This document shows, piece by piece, positions 11,776 through 22,320 of a DNA stretch of 64,000 nucleotides. The stretch's first letter is position 1; each line of letters opens with the position of its first letter. The stretch covers positions 248,001-312,000 of the forward strand of contig JBAOKB010000048.1 in assembly GCA_037044905.1 (NCBI GenBank), read 5' to 3'. Position numbers and translations under genes: made by a program. The notes beneath the pieces are model-generated. The model did not search any database. It saw nothing but the letters and a program-made list of their open reading frames with translations, and was not told where the DNA came from. Source of the stretch: Hortaea werneckii. Lineage: Eukaryota; Ascomycota; Dothideomycetes; Mycosphaerellales; Teratosphaeriaceae.

Positions 11776-13544
11776 TTTGGCGATCTTCGTTGTTGAAAAT
11801 ACGGATTCGGCTGAGGAAATGTAACGATTGGATATGGGGCTGGTGGACCTTGCGATAAGGGTGTGCACGCAGTGAATGCTGGTATCTTGGTGCTGGGTGC
11901 ACCTATCGCCTGACGAAAGAGAGGCGTGCACGTGGGCTATGCAGTATGAAGAGTGCGCTGGCGAATACTGACGTTATAGCCGTATCTTGGTTCGGGTGGT
12001 GGTATGCAGTATGTTGCTGGATGTTGCTGGAGACGTCTTTACGCTGACTTTGCGGGTGAGAAAAGGTTCCACTTCCACCGCTCGAGTCGCACCTTCCTGA
12101 AGCAAAGTGTGATACGTCCAGCCTCCTCGCCGTAACACACCCGCAGCAGCACTGTTCAAGGTTCGCTTTCGGTCGAATCCTCTCGCTCCGGACGACGGGA
12201 TGATGGTGTCGGTTGTAAGCTGACTGTAGGTTATCGGGGAATTAACGAGTGGTGTTGGGTTGCGCACTGGGAGCCTGCCGCAGTAAGGGCGCGAATCAAA
12301 GGAGCGTGAGTATTGCGTGGTCGCAGGTGTGTGGTCGCAAGCGTGGAATTAAGATGGCGAAGTCCAGAGGTCGTGCAGTAAGGAAGGAGCGTGCTGTGTG
12401 CAAGGGCCGCTTCGGCCGTGTGGAAAGGCGTGGGCGATGTGCGGTAACGCCAGACTTAATACAGGCGATGATAGACAGTGTTTGCAGATCGTGGTATTTT
12501 GACGTGCAATAATAATCTCCAACCCCATTCACCTACTAATGGTCCTGCTCTACCTCGCTTTCAGACACAGCTGCCTTCTACTGGTTTCGGCGTCCATTTG
12601 CTGAGGACGAAACTTCACAACCATCGCACCACTGTTGTGCTGGGAGTTTCATGACCGTCTGAAGCCGGCGCTCTATAGCCAGTGCCCATGTTTGTCCCGG
12701 CCCAGGGGTTTCGCTGGCGCGCATCAGCGCATTCTGAAACGCGTCGGGTTTGACTTTGGCCCCTGCATAACGCTAGCGGGGACCCCCATGGACGTCATGA
12801 CGCATGATCTGGGTAACTTTACAGTAGATCAACATCTCTTGACACGAGTGCGATTCGGAGTACAAACGACAATGTTGACGGGGTAGAACGTAGCTATGCG
12901 CACAGAGCTCGAGAAGCACCAACATGCATGATATGAAGATCGGTGCCCCGACCGGCTTATTCTGCTACTTCAAATCGGTTCTCGTAAACAGGTGAATGGC
13001 CGTGTGCCTGGGCAAAGCACAGGTGTAAGACCACCCAACACCGTTAACTTCTTACAGTTAAGCGATCTCGAAAGACGAGACGGACATAATACGCGATGGA
13101 TAGAAGGAAGCGCAACACCGGAGAACTTGGACCCACGCGTTCTTTTTGCCTGCCATACCCAAGTTCTTACCAAAGCGAGCCGCGTCCTCCCCAGCCGGAC
13201 TCTGATAAGTACCGGCTGATGGTCACCACCGAGAATGCCCGCTGCTTATGATCTTGGAACAGCCTCTCCGCTTGACGATGCGGAGGGCTCGTCCATTGGC
13301 AGGAGGGGACAGGAGTCGTGCTTAGAGAATGCGATTAAGCACTTCTCTGACCACGATGACACCCACGGACACGAGGCTCACAGTGGAGTCAGATAGTGTC
13401 GCGACAGGTGACTGTGGACTGCCCCCGGGAAGATCGGACGCACGCGTTGATGTGAAGCTGCGCCCACCTACCTCATCCACCGTGGGCGTCTCCGCTCTGA
13501 GTATTTTCTGGCATAATGAAGCCGACGTCCTCGGGGCTCCTCTC
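11776..13544. other. 1.8-kb intergenic region, no gene seen
   Basis: It holds the upstream region of the secreted-protein gene on the left and the 3' end of the thioesterase gene on the right. The short open frames have no recognisable similarity. Confidence 0.5.
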
Positions 13545-14594
13545 TCAAAGCTTCTCGCGAGGTCTCCAACCCAATTGCTTCCTCCGCACCTCCTCTTTTT
13601 CCTCTGTAGTTGCGTTCGGCTTCTTAGTTACTCGAATCATGCCATCCTGCAAGATACTGATAACGTGAGTCCCGTCCGGCGCCCACACCTTGCTATGAAA
13701 CAGTCCTCGTCCTGCGGCGACTCGATCCGAAAAGTCCTCTTTGCAGAACCATCTCCCTCGCGGATCATCTAGCCAAGACTTTCCGTCTTTCGACGGACCT
13801 AGTAGAAGCTCCTTCATGCCGGTATGGAAAACCACGGTGTGAACGAGAGAGCCCATCTGCGTGAAAATGTCCCCGACGTCAAAGTGGTTGGCGACTATGA
13901 ACAAGCTATTGCGATCGCTAGCGTAAAGATGCGCGCAAAGATGCATGTTCGGATCATTGGTCATCTCACCCAAGGTCCGATAAAGGATCAACTGCCGTCT
14001 GTCGAGCGGATGTTTATCATCGTTGTATGGTCCCATATCTACTTTCCTGGCTTCAAGGCCCGGAAACGCATCATTGCATCCTGTCTCTTCTCTCCTCTTC
14101 CAGTACCACGGCACATCCATCCCAGGACACTCTTCGAAGTCCTCCGGACGCTTCCCCGCTAGAACACTTCGGTACTTGTCCTCGATATCGACCTTCTCTT
14201 GCGCATCGAGCGGGCTTGTCTCCTCTAGCTTAAAGGAACAAGTGCAAGTGAAGCATATGCCCTTCCCCTTTGCTTGCGTGACATTCACTATCCTCGTAAC
14301 ATACGACCGACCGTCGCGGATGAGATGGACCTTGTAGATAAACGGCAAGTTGGTGAGACCGGGGAGAAGGAAGTTCCCCGAAACGTGATGGAGCAAGAAT
14401 CCAGAGCCCACGGTTTGGCAGGCGGCCCAGGCGGCTTGCATGTAGACGTGCCCGCCGTACGCCCTTCCGATACCTACATCGCCGCCGGGGGAGAATGGCG
14501 GCGCCGTCGACCGGTAGGTCCGCTCATCGACTTGCTCTAAATTGACAAGTTGAACAAAGGGGAGGTAGCTATTGCCTGGATGTGACGGATCCAT
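13545..14594 (-). CDS. Acyl-CoA thioesterase II (TesB-like double hotdog)
   Basis: The protein hydrolyses acyl-CoA to free fatty acid and CoA by family. It is 349 residues, close to the usual length. The first hotdog domain is marked by YRSTAPPFSPGGDVGIGRAYGGHVYMQAAWAA split around residues 28-58 and by HHVSGNFLLPG; the second by GEMTNDPNMHLCAHLYASDRNSLF and DFSDRVAAGRGLFHSKVWAPDG. The C-terminus (REKL) is at best a weak peroxisomal targeting signal. The frame is intact from the ATG at 14594. An alternative N-terminus is possible: a mini-exon at 14656-14670 (MSASE) followed by an 80-nt GTAAGT...CAG intron (14576-14655). This matches the layout of many fungal homologues but needs one extra base to stay in frame. 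Confidence 0.9.
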   Translation of the reverse strand: MDPSHPGNSYLPFVQLVNLEQVDERTYRSTAPPFSPGGDVGIGRAYGGHVYMQAAWAACQTVGSGFLLHHVSGNFLLPGLTNLPFIYKVHLIRDGRSYVTRIVNVTQAKGKGICFTCTCSFKLEETSPLDAQEKVDIEDKYRSVLAGKRPEDFEECPGMDVPWYWKRREETGCNDAFPGLEARKVDMGPYNDDKHPLDRRQLILYRTLGEMTNDPNMHLCAHLYASDRNSLFIVANHFDVGDIFTQMGSLVHTVVFHTGMKELLLGPSKDGKSWLDDPRGRWFCKEDFSDRVAAGRGLFHSKVWAPDGTHVISILQDGMIRVTKKPNATTEEKEEVRRKQLGWRPREKL

Positions 14595-16157
14595 GGTATA
14601 GATTAAGAACGGGAGAGGGCAGGCAATTCAAATGAAACAAAGAACTTCGACTTACTTCAGAAGCGCTCATCTCGCATGAAGATGGAGTTGCAGGCACATT
14701 TGTACAGTCGCGTCAAGTCGAGAAGATGGGCCAAGTTCATCACCTCGGTTGTCGGTGCCGAGGCCGAACCGAGCAGTTTCAAGGCCTTGTTCTGCTTTGG
14801 ACATTTCAGGAATAGTACTGTCTGCTTGATAGCATTATAATGGTTTCCCAGCCTGCGAGAAGTCGTTCATCGGCCGCAAAGGGAGCGCAATAACGGCCAA
14901 ACGAACAAGACTTCTGGAGTTATGGCCTGGCCATCATATCGCCGCTTTCTGTACCTAGGAGGGTGATTCTAATTGAATTGCGCTGGGAGACGATTTGCGC
15001 TTGCTCATATTGTAGGTGGTCCTACCGACAATCCGAATCAACGTCGAGGCGCGAAGCCTTGGATCCGTTGTGGTGGCACGCGTGCCGCGAGTACACATTG
15101 CGGGTCGCGAAGGCCATGAAACGTAGGTATGAGCATCATGACCGCTGAAACCTCATGTAAGGCAAGTTCTGGAAATGTTTCGGTTTACAGGAACACTGGA
15201 CGGAGCTCAGTGAAATTACTGCAGAGCGATGTGATCCCACTTGAAGTCTGAAGTACCACCGACAGTGCAACCAGGCGTTGGGCCCCGGTAAGCGTTGTGC
15301 GATTCGCTCTGTCGGGTGCTGAATGGTTGGTCTACGGTATCCCGGGTACCGCACTACCCTCGATCCAACCGAGCCGGATGCAAGCGGCACAAGCACGAGC
15401 TGCGCGCGAGCGGCCCCCGGCAGAACATGCCTACGACGTTTGGTTCTGTAGAACACTGTGGCACTCCAAACGATCTAGCACCGGCGGAGAGGTTTTTAGG
15501 AGAGAGGACCGAGCTGAGCCGGGCGACGATCACGCGCAGAGTTGTGGCTAGCGGCTACCGCCATGATTGCGCACTTCTGATGAACGATCACCTTTTTAAA
15601 GCTTGAGCACCATGCTGATTTAGTTTTCGAAAGTTGATTTATAGCGCGAAGTGTACCTCCTGAATGACAACAGCATCCTGAACGAAGGCAGGTTGTGATG
15701 CTTGGTGTGGATGACAGGCGATTGAGGAGGAACAAGGACGATGGATTTGGTCGCTTGATCCGCCTAGTAACGACCAACTTGAACTACTGCGAGTCATCCA
15801 TTCACAGGACAGAACAAGCTGCCGAGTTGCGCTCGAAGCGCACAACGCTAGCAAGCCACCTGTTCGCAAAATTAGGCGATTGGTTCGTAGCAGTACGCGC
15901 ACTAGCGGGCTCGCGGGGTAAGTAGGATGGCTCTTCCCAATAGACTAGAACCTCTCTTTGATCGCCACTCGACACTTAATTAGAGCCTTGTGGTCCTACT
16001 ATGCAGGCTCGCACAAGAGAATTCGCCGTGGTGAGATGGTGCAAGGCTGACCTGTTGAATGTCTAGGTGAAGTCGAAGTCGAGACCGACACTTCATCTCA
16101 TCATCTCGACTTCACCTCGACGTTGGTCTGCATGCCCTTGTGCAAAAAGAGCCCATC
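14595..16157. other. Divergent intergenic region with inverted repeat before the hexose transporter
   Basis: This is the shared upstream region of the thioesterase (minus) and hexose transporter (plus) genes. Apart from the possible thioesterase mini-exon at 14656-14670 and an inverted repeat at 16065-16117, I see no gene. Confidence 0.5.
16065..16117 (+). repeat. 12-bp perfect inverted repeat in the hexose transporter leader
   Basis: The arms AGGTGAAGTCGA (16065-16076) and TCGACTTCACCT (16106-16117) are exact reverse complements separated by 29 bases. An overlapping shorter pairing is possible with 16077-16083. The repeat lies 41 bases before the start codon, so it could fold in the transcript or be a two-fold protein site in DNA. 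Confidence 0.6.
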
Positions 16158-17924
16158 ATGGCGGCAATCATATCCACGATGGAGTTCGAAAACATCGAGG
16201 CGCCTGTAAGCTTCAAAGCGTACATGATGTGCGCTTTTGCTGCCTTTGGTATGGCTGAATAAAAAGAATTACACATATCGACATGAGCTGACGACCGAAA
16301 ACAGCTGGTGTACTCTTTGGCTATGACAGCGGCTACATCGCCAGCGTTCTCGGCATGGAAGAATTCAAGCATGTCTACGGCCATCCCCAGACACTTGTTG
16401 TGGACGGCGTCGAGCAGCAAGTCATCACGTATAGCACATGGGAGAAATCTTTAGTCGTCTCGATTCTTTCAGCTGGAACCTTCTTCGGGGCACTGCTTTC
16501 CGGAGCGCTCGCAGACTCCATTGGCAGGCGGACTACGATTCTCCTCGGCTGTGGGATATTCGTGATTGGCGTCGTGGTCCAGATCGCTGCTCTGGGGATC
16601 CCAGCACTGGTGGCCGGCCGCTTGATAGCTGGTCTTGGGGTGGGCTTTGTGAGTGCGGTCAACATCCTCTACATGTCGGAGGTCGCACCCCGAGGTGTGC
16701 GAGGCTCGATCGTGTCTTGCTATCAGTTCGCAATTACGGTCGGCATCATGCTTGCAAGCTGCGTCGGGTACGCGACGCAAGATCGCAAAGACACAGGCGC
16801 TTTCAGAACACCGATTGGCATACAGTTCCTCTGGGCTATCGTTCTAGCCATCGGCCTCGCAATCCTGCCGGAATCTCCCAGATACTTCGTCAAGAAAGGC
16901 CGACTTGACAAAGCAATGAAGGCTCTGGCAAGGGTACGAGGCCAGCCGCACGATTCGGAATACGTCCTTCATGAGCTCGCGGAGATCCAAGCGAACTACG
17001 AATACGAGCTTCAGATTGGCAAAGTCTCCTGGCTCGGCTGCTTCAGCGGCGGAATCTTGACTAGCAACAGTAATGCTCGAAAAGTCTTTATTGGAACGGC
17101 CATCCAGATGTTCCAGCAGCTGACTGGAATAAACTTCATCATCTAGTGGGTCTTACTTTCCTGCTACTAGATGGCAATTGGGATGTTGGCTAATCGCTCA
17201 TCAGCTACAACACGACGTTCTTCCAGCAAGTCGGTCTCAAGAACCCTTTCCTGATCTCCATGATCACCACCATCGTCAACGTCGTCTCGACACCGATCTC
17301 CTTTTACACTATTGAGCGTTTCGGCCGTCGTCCCCTGCTCATCTACGGCGCGGTCGCCATGACCATCTGCGAGTTCGTCATCGCCATTGTCGGAACCGCC
17401 CTCCCCAACTCCGAGTCGGCGAATTACTGTCTAATTGTCTTTGTCTGCATCTACGTCTTCTTCTTCGCCTCGACCTGGGGTCCTTCAGCCTGGGTGGTGA
17501 TCGGCGAGATCTTCCAATTGCCGATGCGGTCAAAGGGCGTGGCTTTGAGCACGGCTAGTAACTGGTTCTGGTAAGATTGATTATCTTCTTGTTTCGCGGG
17601 TTGGGCTAACGCTGTGATTCTAGGAACTGCATAATAGCGGTCCTCACCCCATACATGACAGACGAGGGCAAAGGCGGCCTTGGTGTCCGCGTTTTCTTTG
17701 TCTGGGGCGCTCTATGCGCTACTTGTGCCGTTTTTGCGTATACTTTCGTACCTGAAACGAGAGGCCTGACGCTGGAGCAGGTGGACCGAATGATGGAAGA
17801 GGTTTCCGCCAGACGCAGTGACAAATGGCAAAGCAGAGAGGACTGGGCGAGGGGTTTGAGCCGGGAGGCTGCGAACGAATTGCCGTCGAGTGTTCAGATG
17901 GAGGTCGCGTCGAAGAAGAGCTGA
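16158..17924 (+). CDS. MFS hexose transporter (sugar porter family)
   Basis: This is a 12-helix proton-coupled or facilitative glucose-type transporter of the plasma membrane. Exons are 16158-16248, 16305-17145, 17205-17570 and 17624-17924, with introns of 56, 59 and 53 nt, all GT-AG, giving 532 residues. Sugar-porter signatures are present in order: GVLFGYDSGYIASVLGM in helix 1, GALADSIGRR between helices 2 and 3, GRLIAGLGVGFVSAV, PESPRYFVKKGR after helix 6, QQLTGINFIIYYNTTFF in helix 7, ERFGRRPLLIYGA, and PETRGLTLEQVD at the end of helix 12. The frame is intact throughout. It is closest in style to yeast Hxt/Rgt2-like and fungal glucose transporters. The neighbouring alcohol dehydrogenase converges on its 3' end. 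Confidence 0.93.
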
Positions 17925-18303
17925 TGAGTGGACTCGCGAGATCAGGGCACGAAGGTCGACGGCTGGTGCTCACTGTATGATTATGAAGGGAAGACGCCAT
18001 GTAAAACTAGCTTACGAGATACGAGGTCACGATGGGATGAAACGCAAATACTATTGATGGCAAGAACAACATTGTTGGGAAAAAGGAGGTGTAACTCGAT
18101 GCATGGCTTCAAATGGGCGTTACATTAAGCCTGAGACATGCCATATAACTAAAACACCGGGTCTCACCTTTGACCCAACCAGAACAACTTCAGCTTTTTG
18201 GTGCCGAGCACGACTCTCATTTGGTGCGTCGTCCCAAGTGGATGAACTCGATTGTCCAGAGATTAGCGAGCCTTGCAAATCCATGATCTTGACCGCCATC
18301 CCT
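17925..18303. other. Short intergenic region between convergent genes
   Basis: Contains the 3' ends of the hexose transporter and the alcohol dehydrogenase. Nothing else is seen. Confidence 0.5.
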
Positions 18304-19445
18304 TTAGTCCATCGTCAGCACGGCCCTGAATCTCGGCTTCCCAGCCAACATGTGCTCCATTGCCTCCTGCGCCTTCTCAAGCGGGAACTTCTCAATCATG
18401 CACTTCACGCCATGGGTCTGTGCAAACGCAATCGCGTCCTCCGAATCTTGAGCATGGCCCGATGGCCACCCGCAGACGGAAAGAGCGTTCAGCACCATCG
18501 GCACCGTGTTGACGGGCACAGGGCCGATTGCAGTGTGAACGAGGAGCTTGCCCTGTGGTGCCAGACCATTGAGCAGAGGCGAGATGACCTTGATGATGCA
18601 ATGTCAGTAAGGTGTCATGACCAATGAGATTGAAAGACTCACTTCAGGGTTTGGAGCAGTCACGACGATGCACGCGGCTCCGCCCAGCTTCTGCAGCTCT
18701 TCGCCAACGTCGCTCGCTTTGATGTCGATATAATCGTTCGCGCCCAGCTTCATCGCGAAGTCCTTCTTCTCCGTGCCTCTGGACAGCGCGACGGTTCGAT
18801 ATCCCATCTTCCGAGCATACTGGATAGCCAGGTGGCCAAGACCACCGAGCCCCTGCACAGCGACAACATCTCCCGCCGTGATGCCCATGTTGCGGATGCC
18901 GTTGAACACGGTAACGCCAGCGCACAGCAGTGGCGCGACGTCAGCTGGCTCAGCGTCCTTGGGTACCCTCACAGCGGCTTCGGTGCGCAGCGTAGCATAC
19001 TGCCCATATCCGCCATTCCGCGTGACGCCGTTGATGGCCTTGTTGGAGCACATCTGGAAGAGACCGCGGCCGCAGGCGCGGCAGTTGTGGTCGTGTCCGC
19101 CATGCCAGGGGCCACCGACGCGATCGCCGACTTTCCATTTCTTCTCGGAGGATGGGACTGAGACGACTGTGCCTACGAATTCATGGCCGAGGCGCTCGAT
19201 CTGTCTGCGGTAGAAATGTGAGCATGAGACATCGCCACGTAGGGACAAGACCTGGTAGGGACTTACGGAGGTCCCATGTCTCCATTCATGACGTTGCTGT
19301 CGGAGTGACACACGCCGCATGCATGCACCTTGATGAGGATCTCCCCCTCTTGTACTTGTAGCATTGGGACATCTTTGATCTCGAGCGGACCGCCTGCCTT
19401 GGTAAGGACGGCGGCCTTGAATGTTTTGGGTAGCGATTGAGCCAT
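18304..19445 (-). CDS. Zinc-dependent alcohol dehydrogenase (MDR family)
   Basis: A medium-chain NAD(P)-dependent alcohol dehydrogenase, 341 residues, from exons 19267-19445, 18643-19204 and 18304-18588 (introns 62 and 54 nt). The start is the ATG at 19445 (MAQSLPKTFKAAVL). The catalytic zinc site is visible as CGVCHSD and GHEFVG. The structural zinc loop reads GGHDHNCRACGRGLFQMC: only three cysteines remain and the first position is Asp, a variant I recall from a fungal propanol-preferring ADH subgroup. The nucleotide-binding motif is VQGLGGLGHLAIQYARKMG. The C-terminal exon (VISPLLNGLAPQGKLL) completes the coenzyme domain. The product is likely cytosolic, with no targeting sequence. Substrate preference cannot be told from sequence. 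Confidence 0.92.
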
Positions 19446-20587
19446 GGTGGGAGTGCGTTGCCCTGCTTCTGACCTCTTTGGATGTTGCTGAAGCTCGTAA
19501 CCTTGCGTTTCTTGCCCAATGCTGCTAGGAGGTAGCGATCCGGTCTTATAAGTGCACAGATCTAGCGTATCCACGAGGGGAAAGCGCAGATATGACGAAA
19601 GGACTGGAAAGCTTAGAGATTGGAAGAACCAAGCTTGATGAAAGTCAAAATCACCTACAAAATGGAGCTCTTTATACCTCAATCAATGGAATACGGAGGT
19701 AAGGCACAGTGCAGGCGTAGGGCACATGATTGCGATATCGCGCCGAGTTCATGTTCGTGCGAATGTCATCAAATCCGTCAACGTCCGGCCAGATGTGATG
19801 TCGCCCAGGACGATGAAGTCCAATGCATCGTTTCGTCGGAGTTAAGAGAGCTGCATCTCCTGGACAGTCCTGCGTTATCGATTTGGAGAATGGGAAGCGC
19901 ATTTGGCCGAGGAGGTGAGAGCTTTCCCCGCTATGAACTCAGCGATGACGGAGGCCGGAGTTTACTGCGAGCCATTCTCTGGACCGTCCTCACGTGCTGA
20001 TAAGCCATCTTATCAGCGAGGCCCCAGGAGGGCGAGGGTAGACGGTGGCAGCATTCCATTTCGGTCGCCAACACTCGCCGGGGATGGCATGAGTGTGGGT
20101 TCGATAGGAAAACTTCATGACGAGGCTGTGGAGGAAATGAAAGACGGGCGATGTCAGCTCAAAAGCGACCAGACACCATCAAGGTGCTTTGCTTCATGCC
20201 TCTTGAGGCCGGACGAACTACAGTTCGAACTCGATGTAGGGATCCTTCGACTAGCAATATCGCTCTATACTTATAAATTCCCGTTAGCTTTTTCGCTCTC
20301 AATGCTACTGTATTGTGCCTTTACTTAACAACACTGCCTCTATAGCAATGAGATGCGTTCGATTTTTGCGATTCTTATAGCAAGTTTAGACTGTAAAGGC
20401 TGACTAGTAGCAATTCGAAGGGAATCCAAAAGAGATTCACTGTCTAAGTTATTGGTGAAGACTTGACGAGTTCCATGGACATTCTCATGGCTTATTTGTA
20501 CTTTTGGTCATGAATAAACATGTCGATAATTCCTCCCCGATCATCATAGCTTCACATGAGGCATTGTAAGCAACCATGCTTCCTAAT
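19446..20587. other. 1.1-kb intergenic region, no gene seen
   Basis: Upstream region of the alcohol dehydrogenase and 3' end of the hydrolase gene. No conserved exon is visible on either strand. Confidence 0.5.
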
Positions 20588-21572
20588 TTATTTGCTGTTC
20601 TTAGCAGCGAAGTCTGCAATGAGCTTCGCGGTCTGCTCAGGTGCCTCCTCGGGCAGGTAGTGACCCACGTCGTCGCCAAGGGCGACACACTTCAAGTCAC
20701 CGTCTACCCAATTCTTCCAAAGAGCTTCGACGTTGTGCATCTGGCCGAGGTTGCTTGCAGAGTACAGAACCATCGTGGGCACCTTGATCTTCTTCCCGCG
20801 GGCCTGATCATCTTCCTGCTCCTTCGGCTCCCCTTCGGCGGCCGAGGCATAGTCAGCACAAGAGCCCGAGATCGTCTCGGGTTTGCTGAAAACCGTCGAA
20901 TAATGATCCAAAGCATCGTTCTCCTTGAGTTTAGTGATGGCAGCAGTGTTGCTGCCCTTCGTGCGATCGAAGTTATTCAGACAATATATGCGGCCTCCAA
21001 CGGCTTCAATCAGGCTGGGCGCCATCTGAGTGGCGAGGAAAGGCCAGTGGTAGTATGCTACAGCCGCGGCTGGATTGGCGAAAGCCCGCCATTGTTCCAG
21101 TGTGGGTACAATGTCGAGCAATATGCCAGAGACGATGTTGTGCTTTGGGTCGTTGTCCACCATAAGCCGGTGACCAACGCGGCCACCACGGTCATGTCCA
21201 CACCAGACTACAGGCCGGTCACTGAAAACAGACTTCAATCCCTCCATGATGATGTTGCCTACAGTCCGCTTGTCCGGCTGCGGCGGGAGGGAACTGATAC
21301 CGTATCCAGGGAGCTCCGCAATGAACATGGACACCTTGTCCTTGAGCATCGGCACGACATGACGCCACCTGGAATTGTCAGTTGGGTTGCAAGTGTGATT
21401 TCAAGATTTCTTACATGTAGGCCGACTGCGGGTAGCCATGCACCATGCAAAGCACCGGGCCCGAGCCAGTATCGTGACTGTAACATTTAAGAGTGCAGCC
21501 CTGGGACTCTGTGGTATGGCTCTTCAGCTCCGGCAGGAGCGTTCCAAGCGTGATTTCTGACATGTCTGACAT
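20588..21572 (-). CDS. Fluoroacetate/haloacetate dehalogenase-like alpha/beta-hydrolase
   Basis: Exons 21415-21572 and 20588-21368 with a 46-nt GTAAGA...CAG intron give 312 residues; an internal start three codons later (21563) is also possible. The fold is an alpha/beta hydrolase: HGYP oxyanion-hole loop (45-48), nucleophile Asp112 in GHDRGGR, His289 in GHYLPEEAPEQTA. All residues known from the crystal structure of Rhodopseudomonas fluoroacetate dehalogenase have a counterpart: Arg113 and Arg116 (substrate carboxylate), Asp138 in LLDIVPT (third catalytic residue), His160-Trp161 in YYHWPFLA and Tyr226 in GSCADY (halide pocket). The family reaction is haloacetate plus water to glycolate plus halide. 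A related epoxide hydrolase activity cannot be excluded, although epoxide hydrolases lack the double-Arg and His-Trp pattern. There is no signal peptide. The gene for a fluoride exporter lies about 3.5 kb to the right. Confidence 0.85.
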
Positions 21573-22320
21573 GATGGATTGGTGGAAATTACGATACCAA
21601 GAATGCGTGAAAATTGGGACAAAAGGCGTGAATATTAGATACTTGGGCAACCCAACGATGAGGTGAGACAGGCGAAGCGATGTCGTATGGTTTACGAGCA
21701 ACACGCTGCAGTACATACATAGTACCTAGGTCGTTCAAGGTAAGCGGGGACAGCCCCGTGACGCCCACAGGCTTACCATTAGACCGAGCAACCTGACGAC
21801 GGTCAGATGCAGGACGAAGCAACACAAGGTTTCCACAAATGACGCTCGGCAAGGCCAGACCACATGCTCTGAACAGCGCTGGCAGAGGACTGGTGGACGC
21901 GAGACTCAAGAAGCGGAACTATAAGCTGTGTAAGCGCAATTGCTAATGGATCCAGCACGGGCCCAAAGCAGCCTTGCGCCACCCAAAAATCGCCCCGTGC
22001 CCCATGTCGTCCAGTGTGGTGCCAGTGTGATTCCAGTGTGGGGGGTCCACCGGATTTCCCCGATTCAACTCCTCTCGAGAGAGGGTCGAACTAAGTTCGA
22101 GGACCAAATCGCCCGTTCTCAAACGTTCGTAAACGACATCGACTGGAACGCGATTCACCACCACCACCACCACCACCACCACCACCACCACTCTTGCCCC
22201 CCGGGTGCGACCCTTCAACAACAACACACCACACGATTCAATGCGTCGCCCGCCAGCCCGGATGTGAAGCGGGTTCGCGTCGCGCCAAGAGCTATCACTT
22301 GGGTCGCATGGTCTTGGGTC
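21573..22320. other. Divergent promoter region between dehalogenase-like gene and PalH
   Basis: Shared upstream region of the two genes. It contains a CAC microsatellite at 22156-22191 in the leader of the PalH gene. No coding exon is recognised; the open frame across it would encode a poly-His run but does not resemble any PalH N-terminus. Confidence 0.55.
22156..22191. repeat. CAC trinucleotide microsatellite, 12 units
   Basis: Twelve perfect CAC units, 130 bases before the chosen start codon of the PalH gene. Confidence 0.95.

Noticed and set aside
20576..21490. 304-codon open frame on the plus strand
   Set aside because: Antisense to the dehalogenase-like gene, which has complete active-site motifs and a good intron.
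22156..22191. Regular repeat as a CRISPR array
   Set aside because: A pure trinucleotide microsatellite without spacers, in a eukaryotic genome.
21940..22320. Open frame with a run of twelve histidines before PalH
   Set aside because: The His run is only the translation of the CAC microsatellite. PalH proteins start near the HCTPF region, and nothing before 22321 resembles them.
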